This document shows, in pieces, positions 35,277 through 46,552 of a DNA stretch of 64,000 nt. Positions within the stretch are counted from its first letter, which is position 1; every line of letters begins with the position of its first letter. The translations under genes and the position numbers were made by a program. The notes beneath the pieces were generated by a model. That model was not told the DNA's origin. It worked only from the letters and a program-made list of their open reading frames with translations, and did no database searches. This stretch comes from Prosopocoilus inquinatus (lineage: Eukaryota; Arthropoda; Insecta; Coleoptera; Lucanidae). The stretch is from the NCBI GenBank assembly GCA_036172665.1, contig CM069872.1:37310101-37374100 (forward strand). The letters run 5' to 3'.

Positions 35277-37250
35277 CACCTCACCACGATTGATATTTAT
35301 GAAAGCTAAAGATTCCGAAGGTGTTTCATAAGTGCAACTTTTCCAGATACAACCAGCAAAAACAAACGAAAAAGTGTCGCGCAAGGATTTTATCAAATAA
35401 CGCGGAAATGTTGTCGAATGCTATTATCGAAACAAACATAATTCACAATTTCATAACAATACCGAAATCATTGATTTATTATTATGATAATTAACATATC
35501 GACAACATTATTTGTTCTCTATTGTTTTCATTTATTCCAAAACTTCACTTCTATTAATATTGCTTATTTGCGCTAAACCCATTTAATAACTATATTATTA
35601 TCAACAGCACAGTAAAGAATCAATAGGTAGTAGCACAGGCGTTCGAAACGTGCACGCAACTGCGAAAAATATTTTAATGCTATCGTTCTCTCTCGCGCTT
35701 TCACGCACATAACGACACACGGCCAAGTGCTCCTGTGGTGTCACCTAATGTATCGTTCACCGTGATCGACAGTAAAAAAGTAATTAAAATCTAAACATCT
35801 ATACTGTGAATGAGCTGCTAATCGGTTTATGTTCTATATCGCTTATACTACTTTATTATTAGTTGCAAATCATGCTCGAAAATCTTCTTTATTTCAACAC
35901 ATCCTTCTTAAAACCATTCGAACCACGAAAACCAATATTTAAACAAAAGCCGACAGGAAATTGCACGTTCGGAAAACGTATTGCCTCGCACGAGCACGAA
36001 GATAATCCCGAACTAAATCTAATTAAAAGGCTGGATACGTGCATTATGATTTAGTGAGGTCGGCTAATTAAGTGCGTTAAATCATATGTTAAACGCCGAA
36101 ACCGCGCCGGCACGCAAGGTCCGCGTCAACCCTTCATCCCTTATCCTTGCCTCCGACGCGACGTTGACGATCTACGTAGATGCAACGGTAAAAATTCTAA
36201 TTTATGCATTTGTAATTACATGGAAATATCGGGTCAAAGATCGCATTATAAATTGGGTCACGTTTCAACAAGTGGTTCCCTGTTGATTACAGAGTGTGCC
36301 TTTTCGTATTAAACGCGGGCAAACGTCATCACCATTGAAACAGTTCACAAATCATAGCTTAATCTTAAAACTGAATGTTTTACTGCTTCCTCGCGCTGTC
36401 CGTGCCTCGTCGCCTCGAGAATTAATCCTGACAACCAGTAATTGCTTTCCATTGGATCATTCAGACAACTGAGTTAGCATTTCGTGCCTAGACCTCCGAT
36501 AGATCTTTTATCCGGGTGGGAAGTGCTACCTTAGCTTTAATAAGAATGCCGCTTATTGATCCGGCTGGCGAGACTTTCGAATCGTCCGACTGAAATAAAT
36601 TAAATCTTCTTTGTTTTCTTCTAGTTCTTGGTCGTTGTTTTGCGGAGAAATTTGAGTTTCAAAGCTTGACTCGTATTACGTCAACGGCTGGAAGTTTATT
36701 TCAAATTCGGACGTCGACAGATTTTTAAAAACGTTAAAATAATTTATTTCAACTAGAATTTTATTATAAAAGGATTCCAATGTATTTTTAATGCACTGGA
36801 AACAAAGAGAAACGTTATGGCTCTTTACATTCCCAAAGTTCGCGTTAACGAACTGATAATGACAGGATCGTTTAAATTTTAAAGCCCAAATGCCCAATAT
36901 GCTCGCAACACTACAAAAATAAATCTAATTTGATTCATTTGCCAGTTCTATTTAAAAATCGTACTAAACCATTTCAAATTAAATACTTAGTTATTTAACA
37001 TATGCAGATACTAGCAATATTTTTGTGACGAAGTAAGGTTTAAAAAAATTGGAAGTTACTTGACAAGCTTAAGATTAATTATTATTATTCTTTTGCGGAA
37101 CGATACCATCAGCTTCTTAAAATTGATTAAAATTACACTGAAAACAGGATCATCGCTGTACTTGTTTATTTTCAATACAAAATCATCTATACTGGTCAAG
37201 AATATTTTCGGAATAGGTATTCTTTATAATTTCTTTATACTGTATTCAAA
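35277..37250. other. No recognised gene
   Basis: Mostly AT-rich, with a moderately GC-richer block at 35.9-36.6 kb containing ATTTATGCATTTGTAATTA, a homeodomain-site-like word. No exon or repeat is supported. Confidence 0.4.
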
Positions 37251-37260
37251 TTTAAAGTTT

Positions 37261-37315
37261 AGGAATAGCTGAAAGTTATGAGCGACGAAGATGCTCATAA
37301 CTTTCAGCTATTCCT
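37261..37315. repeat. Perfect inverted repeat, 23-bp arms, 9-bp loop
   Basis: Arms 37261-37283 and 37293-37315 are exact reverse complements (AGGAATAGCTGAAAGTTATG then AGC). The spacer is GACGAAGAT. It lies about 240 bp upstream of the RTE-like remnant and is the first of three perfect fold-backs in 800 bp. Confidence 0.95.
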
Positions 37316-37867
37316 TCCGATAAAGTGCTGAAATTCCTTCGAAGATCAAAAGAAACTGATAGTATCCGTTAAATAATTTTTTGATAAACATGAATTATAG
37401 ATAGCAAAATGTTACTGAAGGTACGATGATTTGGCTTCCATACCTGAACCAGATGATGTAAAGAGCAAGAAAACGCAAATTCGCTAGGGTTACTTAATTT
37501 TGGGCTTCTTATCAAATGTCCCCTGAGATTGACCTTACTTTCATTTAAACTGATGGAAAGACAAAGTATGGAAGTTAGTAAAGGCGATTTGGGAAGAAGA
37601 GAAGATGCCGAAAAGCTGGCAAAGCGCAATAATAGTGCCCCTGTTTAAAAAGGGAAATGAAGCGAGTGTACTAATTATAGAGGTATATCTATATTAGATG
37701 TAGCTTACGAGATTTTGGCAACTGGCCACAAGAACAGATAATACCAAACTGGATTTAGGAAGGGACGAGGAAGAACAGACCAACTCTTCACACTTCACAC
37801 ACTTACGACATGTTATGAATATGGAATCCCGGCAGTTTCATAGATTTTAAGAAAGCCGATTCGGTCG

Positions 37868-37911
37868 AAAGGTCAAAGCTAATTAGAGGATTCTAATTAG
37901 CTTTGACCTTT
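37868..37911. repeat. Perfect inverted repeat, 20-bp arms, 4-bp loop
   Basis: Arms 37868-37887 and 37892-37911 (AAAGGTCAAAGCTAATTAGA and its complement) with loop GGAT. It lies inside the RT pseudogene, five bases before the 116-bp palindrome. Confidence 0.95.
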
Positions 37912-37916
37912 TGACT

Positions 37917-38032
37917 ATGTTCACCAACTTTACCAATTTTCTTGGTACTTTTAATTCGTTTAAGATTAAACGAATTCGTTTAATCTTAAACGAATTAAAA
38001 GTACCAAGAAAATTGGTAAAGTTGGTGAACAT
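37917..38032. repeat. 116-bp perfect palindrome inside the RT pseudogene
   Basis: Positions 37917-37974 are the exact reverse complement of 37975-38032 with no spacer; the centre is CGAATTCG. The right arm is the RT coding strand (LNELKVPRKLVKLVN); the left arm is an inverted copy of it. Because of the symmetry, mirror frames on both strands give the same peptide. The insert breaks the reading frame between SKLIR and the rest of the RT. Confidence 0.95.
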
Positions 38033-38912
38033 GACATTTAGAAACACGACATGTAACGTGAGAATAAAAGGACAAACAACAGGAGATTTTGGAGTACGAA
38101 CAGGCCTTGGACAAGGGGATCCACTCTCGATTCTACTATTCAAAGAGCTTTAGAGAAGATAGTCAGAAATAACCAGTTAAACAGAGAAGGAAACGTAGTA
38201 CATAAAAGCCATCAGTTGATTGGATATGCCGATGACGTTGCTATAGTAGCGAGAAGTAAGAAGGAGCTAAAAATAACTGTAGAGCGATTAGCAAAAGCAG
38301 CGTACAAAGTACTACACATAAATCAAGAGAAAAGTAAAGTAATGAAAATCGGTGGACGTGATGAAACAATGAAGCAATTCTAAATAAATATAGGGACAGA
38401 AAAAAATGTTTCTTGAGCAAGTGGAGTACGAAAATCAGAACGTACAAAACAATATTAAGACCAACCTGTACTGTATGGCTGCCAGACAAGGGTGCTAAAT
38501 AAGAAGGCGCAGGAAATGTTGTTGAGGTGGGAGAGGAAACTAATTAGAAGGATAGAAAACTGAATATGGATGTAGAACAAGCCAGAAGATTTATGATATA
38601 TACAAGACGCACCTCGAAAGAATGGCGTAGCACAGAACGGCAAAAGCAATAGGTTGAAAAGTTCCAGAAGAAAAAAAAAAAAAAGGAAGACCACCGAAAA
38701 GATGGAGAGAGGCAAAAACATAAACAACTGTAAGAAGAAAGCAAGAAACAGAAAAGTTTGGAGCCAAATTACAAAGCTGCGGCTGTATATATAAACCAAT
38801 GGAATTTCAAAACATTAAGCCTTGTTAAAGTTTCTCTTACTGGTTGCCATTTAACGTTATCTAAGTTCCTATCCAGTTAGGCCGATAATAACTCCCTTTT
38901 CACGTTATCTAA

Positions 38913-39116
38913 TGCCCGGTTTCTGAAACGATACATAACTTTAGGTAGAGATAAAGTCAAGTTAAACTCACCATAACTTCTAAAAACCGTTTCTCAAAAC
39001 TTTATCTGTAGATAAAGGGTATACGTAGCAACATAAACAATTTAATTTTTCATAAAGTTATCTGTCAAGAAAATTTATGTTTACCTAAAGTTATTTATCG
39101 TTCCAGAAGCCGGACA
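38913..39116. mobile_element. MITE with TAA target duplication
   Basis: The ends TGCCCGGTTTCTGAAACGAT (38913 on) and the imperfect complement ending CCGGACA at 39116 pair over about 35 bp. TAA flanks both sides (38910-38912, 39117-39119). The CCGGTTTCT core of the end is shared with the MITE at 12514. The interior has further inverted AAAGTTATCT-type words. PIF/Harbinger-like by duplication size; inferred. Confidence 0.75.
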
Positions 39117-39639
39117 TAAGTTCATCAAAATCATACATGAAATGACATTTACTAATTACCATTTGTTCCTCTTCTTAAATGTTCCACTGGGTTGGATTTT
39201 CTTGCTTGGCACAATTTTCTTCATTCTGATTTTTCTGAAAATTAAAGAAGACACCAGGCTGGAAAAGGAAAAGACTTTATTTTTATTTCTTGTATTTAAA
39301 ACCTGTTCAGATGAAAGTTAATTAACACCGACCACCTTAATTATTTATTTTCATACCATATCTTTATTTACATTATCGCCTTATAATAAATATGGATGTA
39401 CACTTCAGAGGAAGCATTAATTTATAGATACTAAAAAAGGATAAAATATATAACTTTGTGGGGCGCCTGTTGTCACACGGTAAATATTCATTTACGCGGG
39501 GGAGTGAGATGTACTGTCGCGATCATCGAGACCATTGCAAGCTAACTATGTCCTGGAAGATGTTGGTAGTAATGTGTCAATTGTCAGTCGGCCTCTCGAT
39601 TTGCTTGACCGTGACTGTAACATAGTCTAGAGTCCTATC

Positions 39640-39745
39640 TTCTCTCTCTCTCTAGAGTCTGAAGTCCTATCTCTCTCTCTAGAGTCTAGAGTTCTATCTC
39701 TTTCTCTCTCTTTACAGTGTAGAGTCCTTGCTCTCCTAACTCTCT
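39640..39745. repeat. TC-rich minisatellite
   Basis: Three to four imperfect copies of a TCTAGAGT-CCTATC unit with CT dinucleotide runs. It creates the arginine-rich minus-strand frame at 39627-39836, which is not a gene. Confidence 0.85.
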
Positions 39746-40222
39746 CTAACTTCATTGCTTCAGTATTCAGAGTATAAGGTAGTCTTCGAGTTAGCTTCGG
39801 CGTGATGCCAGAATAAAACCAGCAAAAGTTCACCAAGTTAAAATGTCACATACACTACATATAAGCTTGTAACATGATTTGCATAGGTTCACTAACGTAA
39901 AACAAAAGGAGTGCGTAAACATATCGATTGTTTCACTGAAATTTGAAAAACGGCAAAGGTAGGACAGGATACATCAGGTTGGCGTCCGATTTTAAGTTTA
40001 TGAGGACAAATGAATACGACGCTAACACTAAGCTATTGTACACGTAGCATGTGCCATTCTATCTGACAAATAAATTTAACCTTCAGATAAGGCGGTGAAG
40101 AAACCGAGCCTATGACGATCTATCTTGTCTTGTTATATTAATAAATTAAACTCAAATGTAAATATATTGAAATTGAATATTATTTATCTGATTTTAACGA
40201 TAGAATATGGTAATCATATATA
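39746..40222. other. No recognised feature
   Basis: AT-rich spacer between the minisatellite and the MITE at 40223. Confidence 0.4.
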
Positions 40223-40712
40223 TACAGGGTGATTCAAAATAAGTGTCCAATCCGTCAAGCCAAGTAGCACACAGATAAAGAAAACAAAAAGTCTATATGC
40301 ATAGGGGGTCTAATATCCATAGTTTTTGAGATAAAATGAATTGAAGATTCAGATATAAATTGGTTGACGGACACTATAAATTGGTTGATGGGCAGCTGTA
40401 CTGCATCACAAGAGCAATGAACTCACGTGAAATAGAACGAAACAGTAGCGTTTACCTTGAATTAAAACTCTAAAACGTTTTTATTTATGGCTTTCTGCGG
40501 AAAAAATGTATAATACGCAATTCTTTCATTCGAATTTCGGACTTGGGTATGTATACGTAAGAAATGAACCATAATTTCTATTTTGGAATCAAAGAAGGTT
40601 GATTTCTGAAATGCCTCTGACAGAATTATTTCTTGCAATTCAATTTCACACTTGCATGACCTTAGTGAATACGCTCCTAACGGGTAGGGCACTTACTCTG
40701 AATCACTCTATA
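40223..40712. mobile_element. MITE, CAGGGTGATTC-type ends
   Basis: The left end TACAGGGTGATTCAAAATAA (40223 on) and the complement of the right end (to 40712) pair over about 28 bp with several mismatches. TA at both edges fits TA-directed insertion. About 490 bp, non-coding; the frame at 40462-40692 lies inside it. A similar CAGGGTGATT start is seen at 47574. Confidence 0.7.
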
Positions 40713-41560
40713 TAGCCGTTGTCGGATATATGGAAATATAAATTTACATATTGGTACCTATACTTCGAATGTGTCAATATACAGGCTGTTCTTTTACTGT
40801 GTGCAAATAAAAAAACCTCATTATAAGTACATTAAATGCTACTTACTGTGCGTATTTTCCTGTGGTTACCGTACTATAGCCAAAAAATTTTGGAGATTCA
40901 GCTTGTTTGGAACCGTTGATATGTGCGAAAAATACTTGCAAGGTCGCAAAGCCTTCGTACACACCGACCCGCATTGAGTTTCGCAGTCAAACCCATTTCG
41001 TAGCGTTTTGTAATAATAATCACCGATATCGTTCATTAATTATTTTATTTAAAGTTTTTATTCACTGAGCGAAGTAATACGTTTTACGATATCAACTATT
41101 GACGAAAATGTTTAAAATTTATGCACCAATTAGACAAGCGCGTTAAAAATATTCTTCCTTCACCCTTTTACGTAAATAAACTTTTACTGTAATCTCACTA
41201 CTAGCTATGAAAGTATTACTACTTACGGTCCATGGAAAAAAAAGTTTAAAATTTTTGTAAGTCTATTAAAAATTAATTAATTTGTTCGGCAATTACGAAC
41301 CGCAGCTTCTTGAATTGCACTAGACTTTAATTTAAAAATCCTTAAACTTGTAATTACTTGCAGTGAAGTTAATTTAAATTGTAAACGTTTTGACCGATTA
41401 GCTGTGATCGGAGCGGCTGAGTTACGTCGTTCATGCTCAAGAGCAAGTAATGCACTGACCCTGGCCTACTTCGGCTTAATTGAAGCGGCGGCCGCGTTCC
41501 ACTTTTAACTATGTCAGCAGTTCTTAAACGGTTTAGTGAAAATCTACCACTGCATTTTTC
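40713..41560. other. No recognised gene
   Basis: AT-rich, with the motif-free frame at 40771-40977. No repeat partner seen. Confidence 0.4.
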
Positions 41561-41618
41561 TCGAAAACTATTAAATTTGCAATTTTGTTGCAAATCGTTT
41601 TTGATTGCAGTGAAAACC

Positions 41619-41683
41619 TCTAGCAGCCTCTGTACAGCTGTTTCAGCCCTGTTTGGGGCTTCATCAGCAGAGACGTAGCTCGA
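41619..41683 (-). ncRNA. Type I hammerhead ribozyme, copy C
   Basis: Core CUGAUGA, GAA and the triplet GUA are intact. Stem II AGCCC/GGGCU has loop CAAACA. Inner stem I GUCUCUG/CAGAGGC has one G-U pair; outer stem I has one mismatch. The palindrome ACAGCUGU (41634-41641) is perfect. Predicted cleavage lies between 41633 and 41632. Compared with copy A, the cleavage nucleotide is A rather than C and core position 7 is U rather than A, both allowed by the hammerhead consensus. Confidence 0.85.
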
Positions 41684-41761
41684 TATTTCCACTGCAGAGC
41701 AAAAACAACTTGTCCAATTTATTCGCAATTGCGATGTAATAGTGATGAACAGATAAAACAG

Positions 41762-42429
41762 CGACATCCTACTATCGCTTTTTGACCTGACATTGCACTG
41801 GGATAGACAAATTGAAGCGGATTTGCTCCTAACAAGTCCCCCATGCAAAGCGGCCATGCTTGCTGTCAAAGCATAATGAAACTTTAAAAAAAATTGTTCC
41901 AAATCGTTTTTGATTGCAATTAAAACCTCGAGCAGCCTCTGTACAGCTATTTCAGCCCTGTTTGGGGTTTCATCAGTAGAGACGTAGCTGGACATTCCCA
42001 CTGCAGGCCAAGAACAGTGTAGTATCAGGTATACCTTGCAAAATCGGTATTCTGTAAACAATTTACTTTACAACTTATCAAGTGTGATATCAAGTTAATA
42101 TGCACGTCATGTCTTCAATTGGCGGTCGGTAATCCACTTGAATTGTTATGAAATCGTATCAAGTTCTCTTCAATTATTGAAGACCATATCAATTGATGTA
42201 CATATCAATGTTACAGAATAGCCCTGATTGTCTCAGAACTTCAATCAATATATTCTGTTGTATCATTAACGGATATCAAAACAATAATTGTCCTTGGATG
42301 GGCCCTTAAGGCATCAACATTATACCGGGTGTAATCAAATGTAGTTTCACATATTAAAACTGTAAGTTCTTCATGACTTAAGAAAACGAATTCTGCATAT
42401 CTTAATTTTTTTGGTGAAAAATGAAAGAA
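41762..42429. repeat. Composite repeat, copy 1 of 2
   Basis: Near-identical to 45594-46261 at a constant offset of 3832 bp; identical by eye from about 41801 on. It joins the ribozyme unit (with copy D) to a non-ribozyme segment containing a possible small MITE (42046-42224, ends GGTATTCTGTAA and TTACAGAATAGCC) and most of the left arm of the fold-back starting at 42321. Confidence 0.9.
41928..41992 (-). ncRNA. Type I hammerhead ribozyme, copy D (damaged stems)
   Basis: Same 65-nt length with core CUGAUGA, GAA and GUA kept. Each stem has a defect: the first stem I pair is A against C, outer stem I has C against C, stem II has one A-C mismatch, and the palindrome reads AUAGCUGU. Cleavage would be between 41942 and 41941. 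Reduced or no activity is likely. Confidence 0.7.
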
Positions 42430-43451
42430 ATTAAGGACCCACAAGAGCCCGGAGTCTTTTTATGCAAGTTCCTCGTCATGTAAGACAATTAGTGCCGCAA
42501 TTATTAAACGTCTAACTCAAAAATAAAAAAATGACCTACTAAAGGAGCGTTAGTACATTTGTTTGAGAACTTCCGGTCAATCCTGCGTAAAGACATCATA
42601 AAATAAAACTCCAGCAAAAGTCAAGGTCAAAAGCTTGATCGCATTTTTAAAAGCTGTGATGTTTTATGTAAACACAATATCAAATTCATAGTGTCCCGGT
42701 GGTTGCCCACGTGTGCAATTTGATTAAAGAAGACCATTTTAAATGTACTCTCACTGATTATAGAATTAAATTTGTTTTATTAGATGATCGACAATAATTA
42801 GATTTTAGTATGAATCACATAAACATAAACTTTATTCTTTATTAAATAACAAAAGAGTCTGCAATAACGACAAGACTAAATAAATAAATACGTAAAATGA
42901 ACAAGCATTCGACAATAATTTAAGTAAAAGATAGGTTCTTTGTCACATACTCCTCGATGTCATTTATTTGACAGTGTAAGCAAAACAAAATAGTCAAACC
43001 ATAAATGAAGGGACATTGAATACCGACGTGCATTGTTTACAATAATTTTTAGAATGTTGCCTTAAATGTTTTTATTTCCTAGCTTTTACTTATTGTTACA
43101 CTTTTGTCAGCAGAAAATTAACTTAATTAATCCAGTAAGTAATGTCACAAACGTGATGGATGTTTATTTTCTTTTGGTATGGAATTCCTGAGCGAAGATT
43201 TTATTGACCCAGTGCCCTTCATTTCGATGACGCTTTATTGCTTTATGTTTTGTTTATAATGTAATGTTTTGCTTAGAAAAATTCACACACGATCGGTCAG
43301 AGGTTCTCAAATAAAAAGACTCCGGGCTCTTGTGGGTCTTTAATTTCTTTCATTTTTCACCAAAAAATTAAGATATGCAGAATTCGTTTTCTTAAGTCAT
43401 GAAGATCTTACAGTTTTAATATGTGAAACTTATTTGATGACACCCTGTATA
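42321..43451. repeat. Large fold-back, about 140-bp arms
   Basis: Arms 42321-42462 and 43311-43451 are inverted copies at roughly 90 percent identity by eye, running from CTTTTTAT at the inner end to TATAC(A/C)GGGTGT at the outer end. The spacer of about 850 bp has no frame with a motif. A third copy of most of this arm lies at 46153-46261. The outer TACAGGGTG words resemble ends of other MITEs here. Confidence 0.85.
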
Positions 43452-45590
43452 CTTTAGATGATTTAGTTTTAATTTCACAAAAAAATCCCTGTTTTTAAAG
43501 ATGCTGCCACAAGATTTAATTACTCCTCTGAAACCATATTGCGCGTACCTTTGTTAATAATTTTTTTTATAAAATATTAAAAATTATTCTGCCTAAGAAT
43601 GCGAGATTTGGAGCTACTACATAATATTAATTAAACCCAAAACTATCTCGTACCTTGCCAAAATCAAATAGAAAGCGTTTTGAATGCCTGTGTTTGGTTA
43701 TCAAGTAAAAACTTGCAATTATCAGTGTTAATTTAAAATTTTAAAATGCTTTTAAATTTGATTAATCTTTGCGATGGTATTAAAATTTGGGTAAGATAAA
43801 GTGTTAAAGCTGCAAAGCAGCGTAGGTATTTCAGCGAAATTAGGTGTTAAAGAAGGCGCAGTCGAGTTTGCAAGTAATTCTGCTGATATTAATCTTTCGT
43901 AAGTTTATTAGAAACGAAAGTTAATGCGATAAGGCATTAGAAGTTGGGAGCTTTGGCGTCGGAGTCGCAGAAGTTATTTTTATATTGAATTCAAACGTAA
44001 AGTTAGCGTCACGAACGAGTCGCGAAGTACAAGAATTATACGAGTTTTCCACGTAACGTATGGGAGCGATAAATATATACATTGTACTGAATTATCATAG
44101 GATCTGTTTTCTATTTCGGGCCGGGCGTACATAAGGAGACTCCAGTCTGCTTTGCATCCTGATGTTAGTGAGCCGGTTAGCGTTATTCTCGATCACAGGT
44201 GCAATTTATGGTTCTCTCAAGATCGAATTCTGAGATTTACGACCTCTATCTTCGAAACTATTGCCTATACTTCTTATCCCCCGTATATCTCCAGAGATTT
44301 GCGATTTATCAAAAATCGCCGCTATCGTTTTCCCGCTGGAATCATATTAGTTTCTGGAATAATTGATGAGTTTGGACGACCGGCTTGCCGTGACGTCGAA
44401 TCTGGTCAGCGTCGGGTCGCGTTCATCAAGTGGAGAGCTCCATAAGCGCGGATCAGTGCGCGAATATTACGATCCGTCAGCGTTACCTCGACACCCATCT
44501 GCTGGCCGCCACAAATCATCCGCTCCCGGGGGCAGAGCAGTCAGCTGTCACAGGGTGAAAATCCGCCGCGACACACGTTTCACAACAATAGAATCACGAC
44601 GTGGCTGGAAAAGTAAACTTCCCTGTCGTACAATCTCACGGGGCGTGTGAACGATGTTGTACTCGACATGTCGAGGAGGTGCCGTTACAACTTCAGAACA
44701 AGAACTCGTTAAAAACGGAATAGTTTTTAATTTGCGCGGCCGTCGTTTTCCCGCGAGATGCGAAATTCGCTGCTCATTCCTGTGCTTCCACTCAGAATAT
44801 CCTTTTCTCCGTATATAATGCTGCAAACGAGTGCCGGCAGAGTGGAGGCACAATGCAATATTCAAGATCCTCTGTTTGAACTAAGGAAAATAAATTGTCT
44901 GGCTTGTATAATGGATGAAGGGAGTTCATAGGGCAAAGTGATGGCGTGCCACTGAGAAATCTCGAGCCACAGACCGTTACACTTGTTGAAGCTACTTACT
45001 TACCCTAATTCACTTAGCTCAGTATACACGCCATGCTCAGTTCTATTCATCCGCTCCTTTATTAATGACGCCGTCGCCGAAGCTATTTTTACAATTGCTT
45101 CCTTCCTCCCTCGATCGTCGCTTCTCACTTCTAAGGCGCATGTAATTAAGCAAACCTTTAATTATAGCCTAGGGCCACTCTTCTCTTCGCTCGCTCTTCG
45201 CTCAAAGGAGTTGTTAGCGATGCAAACAAACACTATTAACACAAACAGATATTCGGCATATTTTTAGAAGCTTTGCGCTGTTTCAGCTCACGGCAACCAT
45301 CGCTCAACATTCCCAATACTGCACAGCCAACGGGAAACTTTTGGCTTACAGCGATGCGCATTAATTTTAAACAACAAAAATTTCTTGCACGTCTATTAAT
45401 TTCCAATTTAAAGGGACGGCGCGGTTTATTATTCTCGAATCAATTACTTCCCTCATCAGCAGAATAAACAAACAGGGTGACGTACAATGCCCTCTAAGCA
45501 CATTCACTTTTTGCTTTCGGCACCTTATCCAAATATTACCAATTACCACCAACACAAATCTTACTATGAATAATAATTTTAGTGATAAAA
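43452..45590. other. No supported gene; GC-rich patch 44.1-44.9 kb
   Basis: Overlapping frames at 44152-44445, 44363-44650 and 44548-44865 lie in a GC-richer patch on both strands and have no recognised domain. The patch could be a promoter or a conserved element. The frame at 44983-45267 also lacks a motif. Confidence 0.4.
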
Positions 45591-45593
45591 CAG

Positions 45594-46261
45594 CTACATC
45601 CTACGATCGCTTCTTGACCTGACATTGCAGTAGGATAGACAAATTGAAGCGGATTTGCTCCTAACAAGTCCCCCATGCAAAGCGGCCATGCTTGCTGTCA
45701 AAGCATAATGAAACTTTAAAAAAAATTGTTCCAAATCGTTTTTGATTGCAATTAAAACCTCGAGCAGCCTCTGTACAGCTATTTCAGCCCTGTTTGGGGT
45801 TTCATCAGTAGAGACGTAGCTGGACATTCCCACTGCAGGCCAAGAACAGTGTAGTATCAGGTATACCTTGCAAAATCGGTATTCTGTAAACAATTTACTT
45901 TACAACTTATCAAGTGTGATATCAAGTTAATATGCACGTCATGTCTTCAATTGGCGGTCGGTAATCCACTTGAATTGTTATGAAATCGTATCAAGTTCTC
46001 TTCAATTATTGAAGACCATATCAATTGATGTACATATCAATGTTACAGAATAGCCCTGATTGTCTCAGAACTTCAATCAATATATTCTGTTGTATCATTA
46101 ACGGATATCAAAACAATAATTGTCCTTGGATGGGCCCTTAAGGCATCAACATTATACCGGGTGTAATCAAATGTAGTTTCACATATTAAAACTGTAAGTT
46201 CTTCATGACTTAAGAAAACGAATTCTGCATATCTTAATTTTTTTGGTGAAAAATGAAAGAA
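45594..46261. repeat. Composite repeat, copy 2 of 2
   Basis: Near-identical duplicate of 41762-42429. The left edge differs slightly within the first 40 bases. The right edge stops at ATGAAAGAA (46253-46261) and joins directly to another ribozyme-repeat fragment, where copy 1 continues into the fold-back. Confidence 0.9.
45760..45824 (-). ncRNA. Type I hammerhead ribozyme, copy E (damaged stems)
   Basis: Base-for-base the same as copy D, within the duplicated composite repeat. The core is intact and the same four helix defects are present, showing that they pre-date the duplication. Confidence 0.7.
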
Positions 46262-46550
46262 GAAGTCCCCCATGCAAGGCGGCCATGCTTTCTGTCAAAG
46301 CAGCTGTACAGAAGCTGCTCGATGTTTTCACTGCAATCAAAAACGATTTGCAAAAAAATTTTTAATAACTTTACTAACAAATTTTGTTGCAAATTGTTTT
46401 TAATTGCAGTGGATCCCTCGAGTATCCTCTGTACAGTTGTTTCAGCCCTACTTGGGGTTCCGTCAGCAGAACCGCAGCTCGAGATTTCCATTGCGCACCA
46501 AAACGGCGTGGCCGAGGATATTCGCACATGCGATGTAAAAGAAATTAAGC
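46262..46550. mobile_element. Retrozyme fragments in opposite orientations
   Basis: At 46265-46300 a minus-type fragment (CCCCCATGCAAGGCGG) stops and a plus-oriented fragment starts with CAGCTGTACAGAAGCTGCTC (46301 on), the ribozyme from the stem III palindrome onward. From about 46380 a minus-strand copy follows, with a 65-nt hammerhead at 46418-46482 whose core reads CTGACGG (last A lost) and whose palindrome is ACAACTGT. None of these looks functional. Confidence 0.75.
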
Positions 46551-46552
46551 AA

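Larger units (their letters stand above)
37555..38775 (+). pseudogene. RTE-like non-LTR reverse transcriptase remnant
   Basis: Plus-strand motifs in order: VKAIWEEEKMPKSWQSAIIV and PLFKKGN (37575-37660), NYRGISILDVAYEI, TGFRKGRG-like sequence near 37750, IDFKKAD near 37845, then after the palindromes NTTCNVRIKGQTTGDF, GLGQGDPLSILLF (38106-38142), GYADDVAIVARS (38221-38256, catalytic DD intact), and near 38500-38710 LLRWERKLIRRI and KKKGRPPKRWREAK. This order and the GRPPKRW ending fit RTE-related elements. Frameshifts and stops make it dead. No endonuclease domain is visible upstream. Confidence 0.85.
41570..42008 (-). mobile_element. Retrozyme-like tandem pair
   Basis: Two head-to-tail minus-strand copies of the ribozyme repeat: hammerhead positions at 41619 and 41928 are 309 bp apart. 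The two copies differ at many positions, unlike the near-identical 14-kb units, so this is an older array or one joined from different subfamilies. A 230-codon frame (41369-42061, minus) runs through both units; it has no domain and repeats the same stretch twice. Confidence 0.8.

Noticed and set aside
37883..38153. Two frames on opposite strands giving the same peptide
   Set aside because: A direct consequence of the 116-bp palindrome; only the right arm is genuine RT coding sequence.
39627..39836. Arginine- and glutamate-rich minus-strand frame
   Set aside because: Produced by the TC-rich minisatellite.
41369..42061. Longest open frame, 230 codons, minus strand
   Set aside because: It runs through two tandem ribozyme units and encodes the same repeat-derived stretch twice; the same peptide appears at other repeat copies with frame breaks. 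A long frame by chance, not a gene.
44152..44865. GC-rich overlapping frames as a host gene
   Set aside because: No domain, frames overlap on both strands, and no splice structure could be defended.
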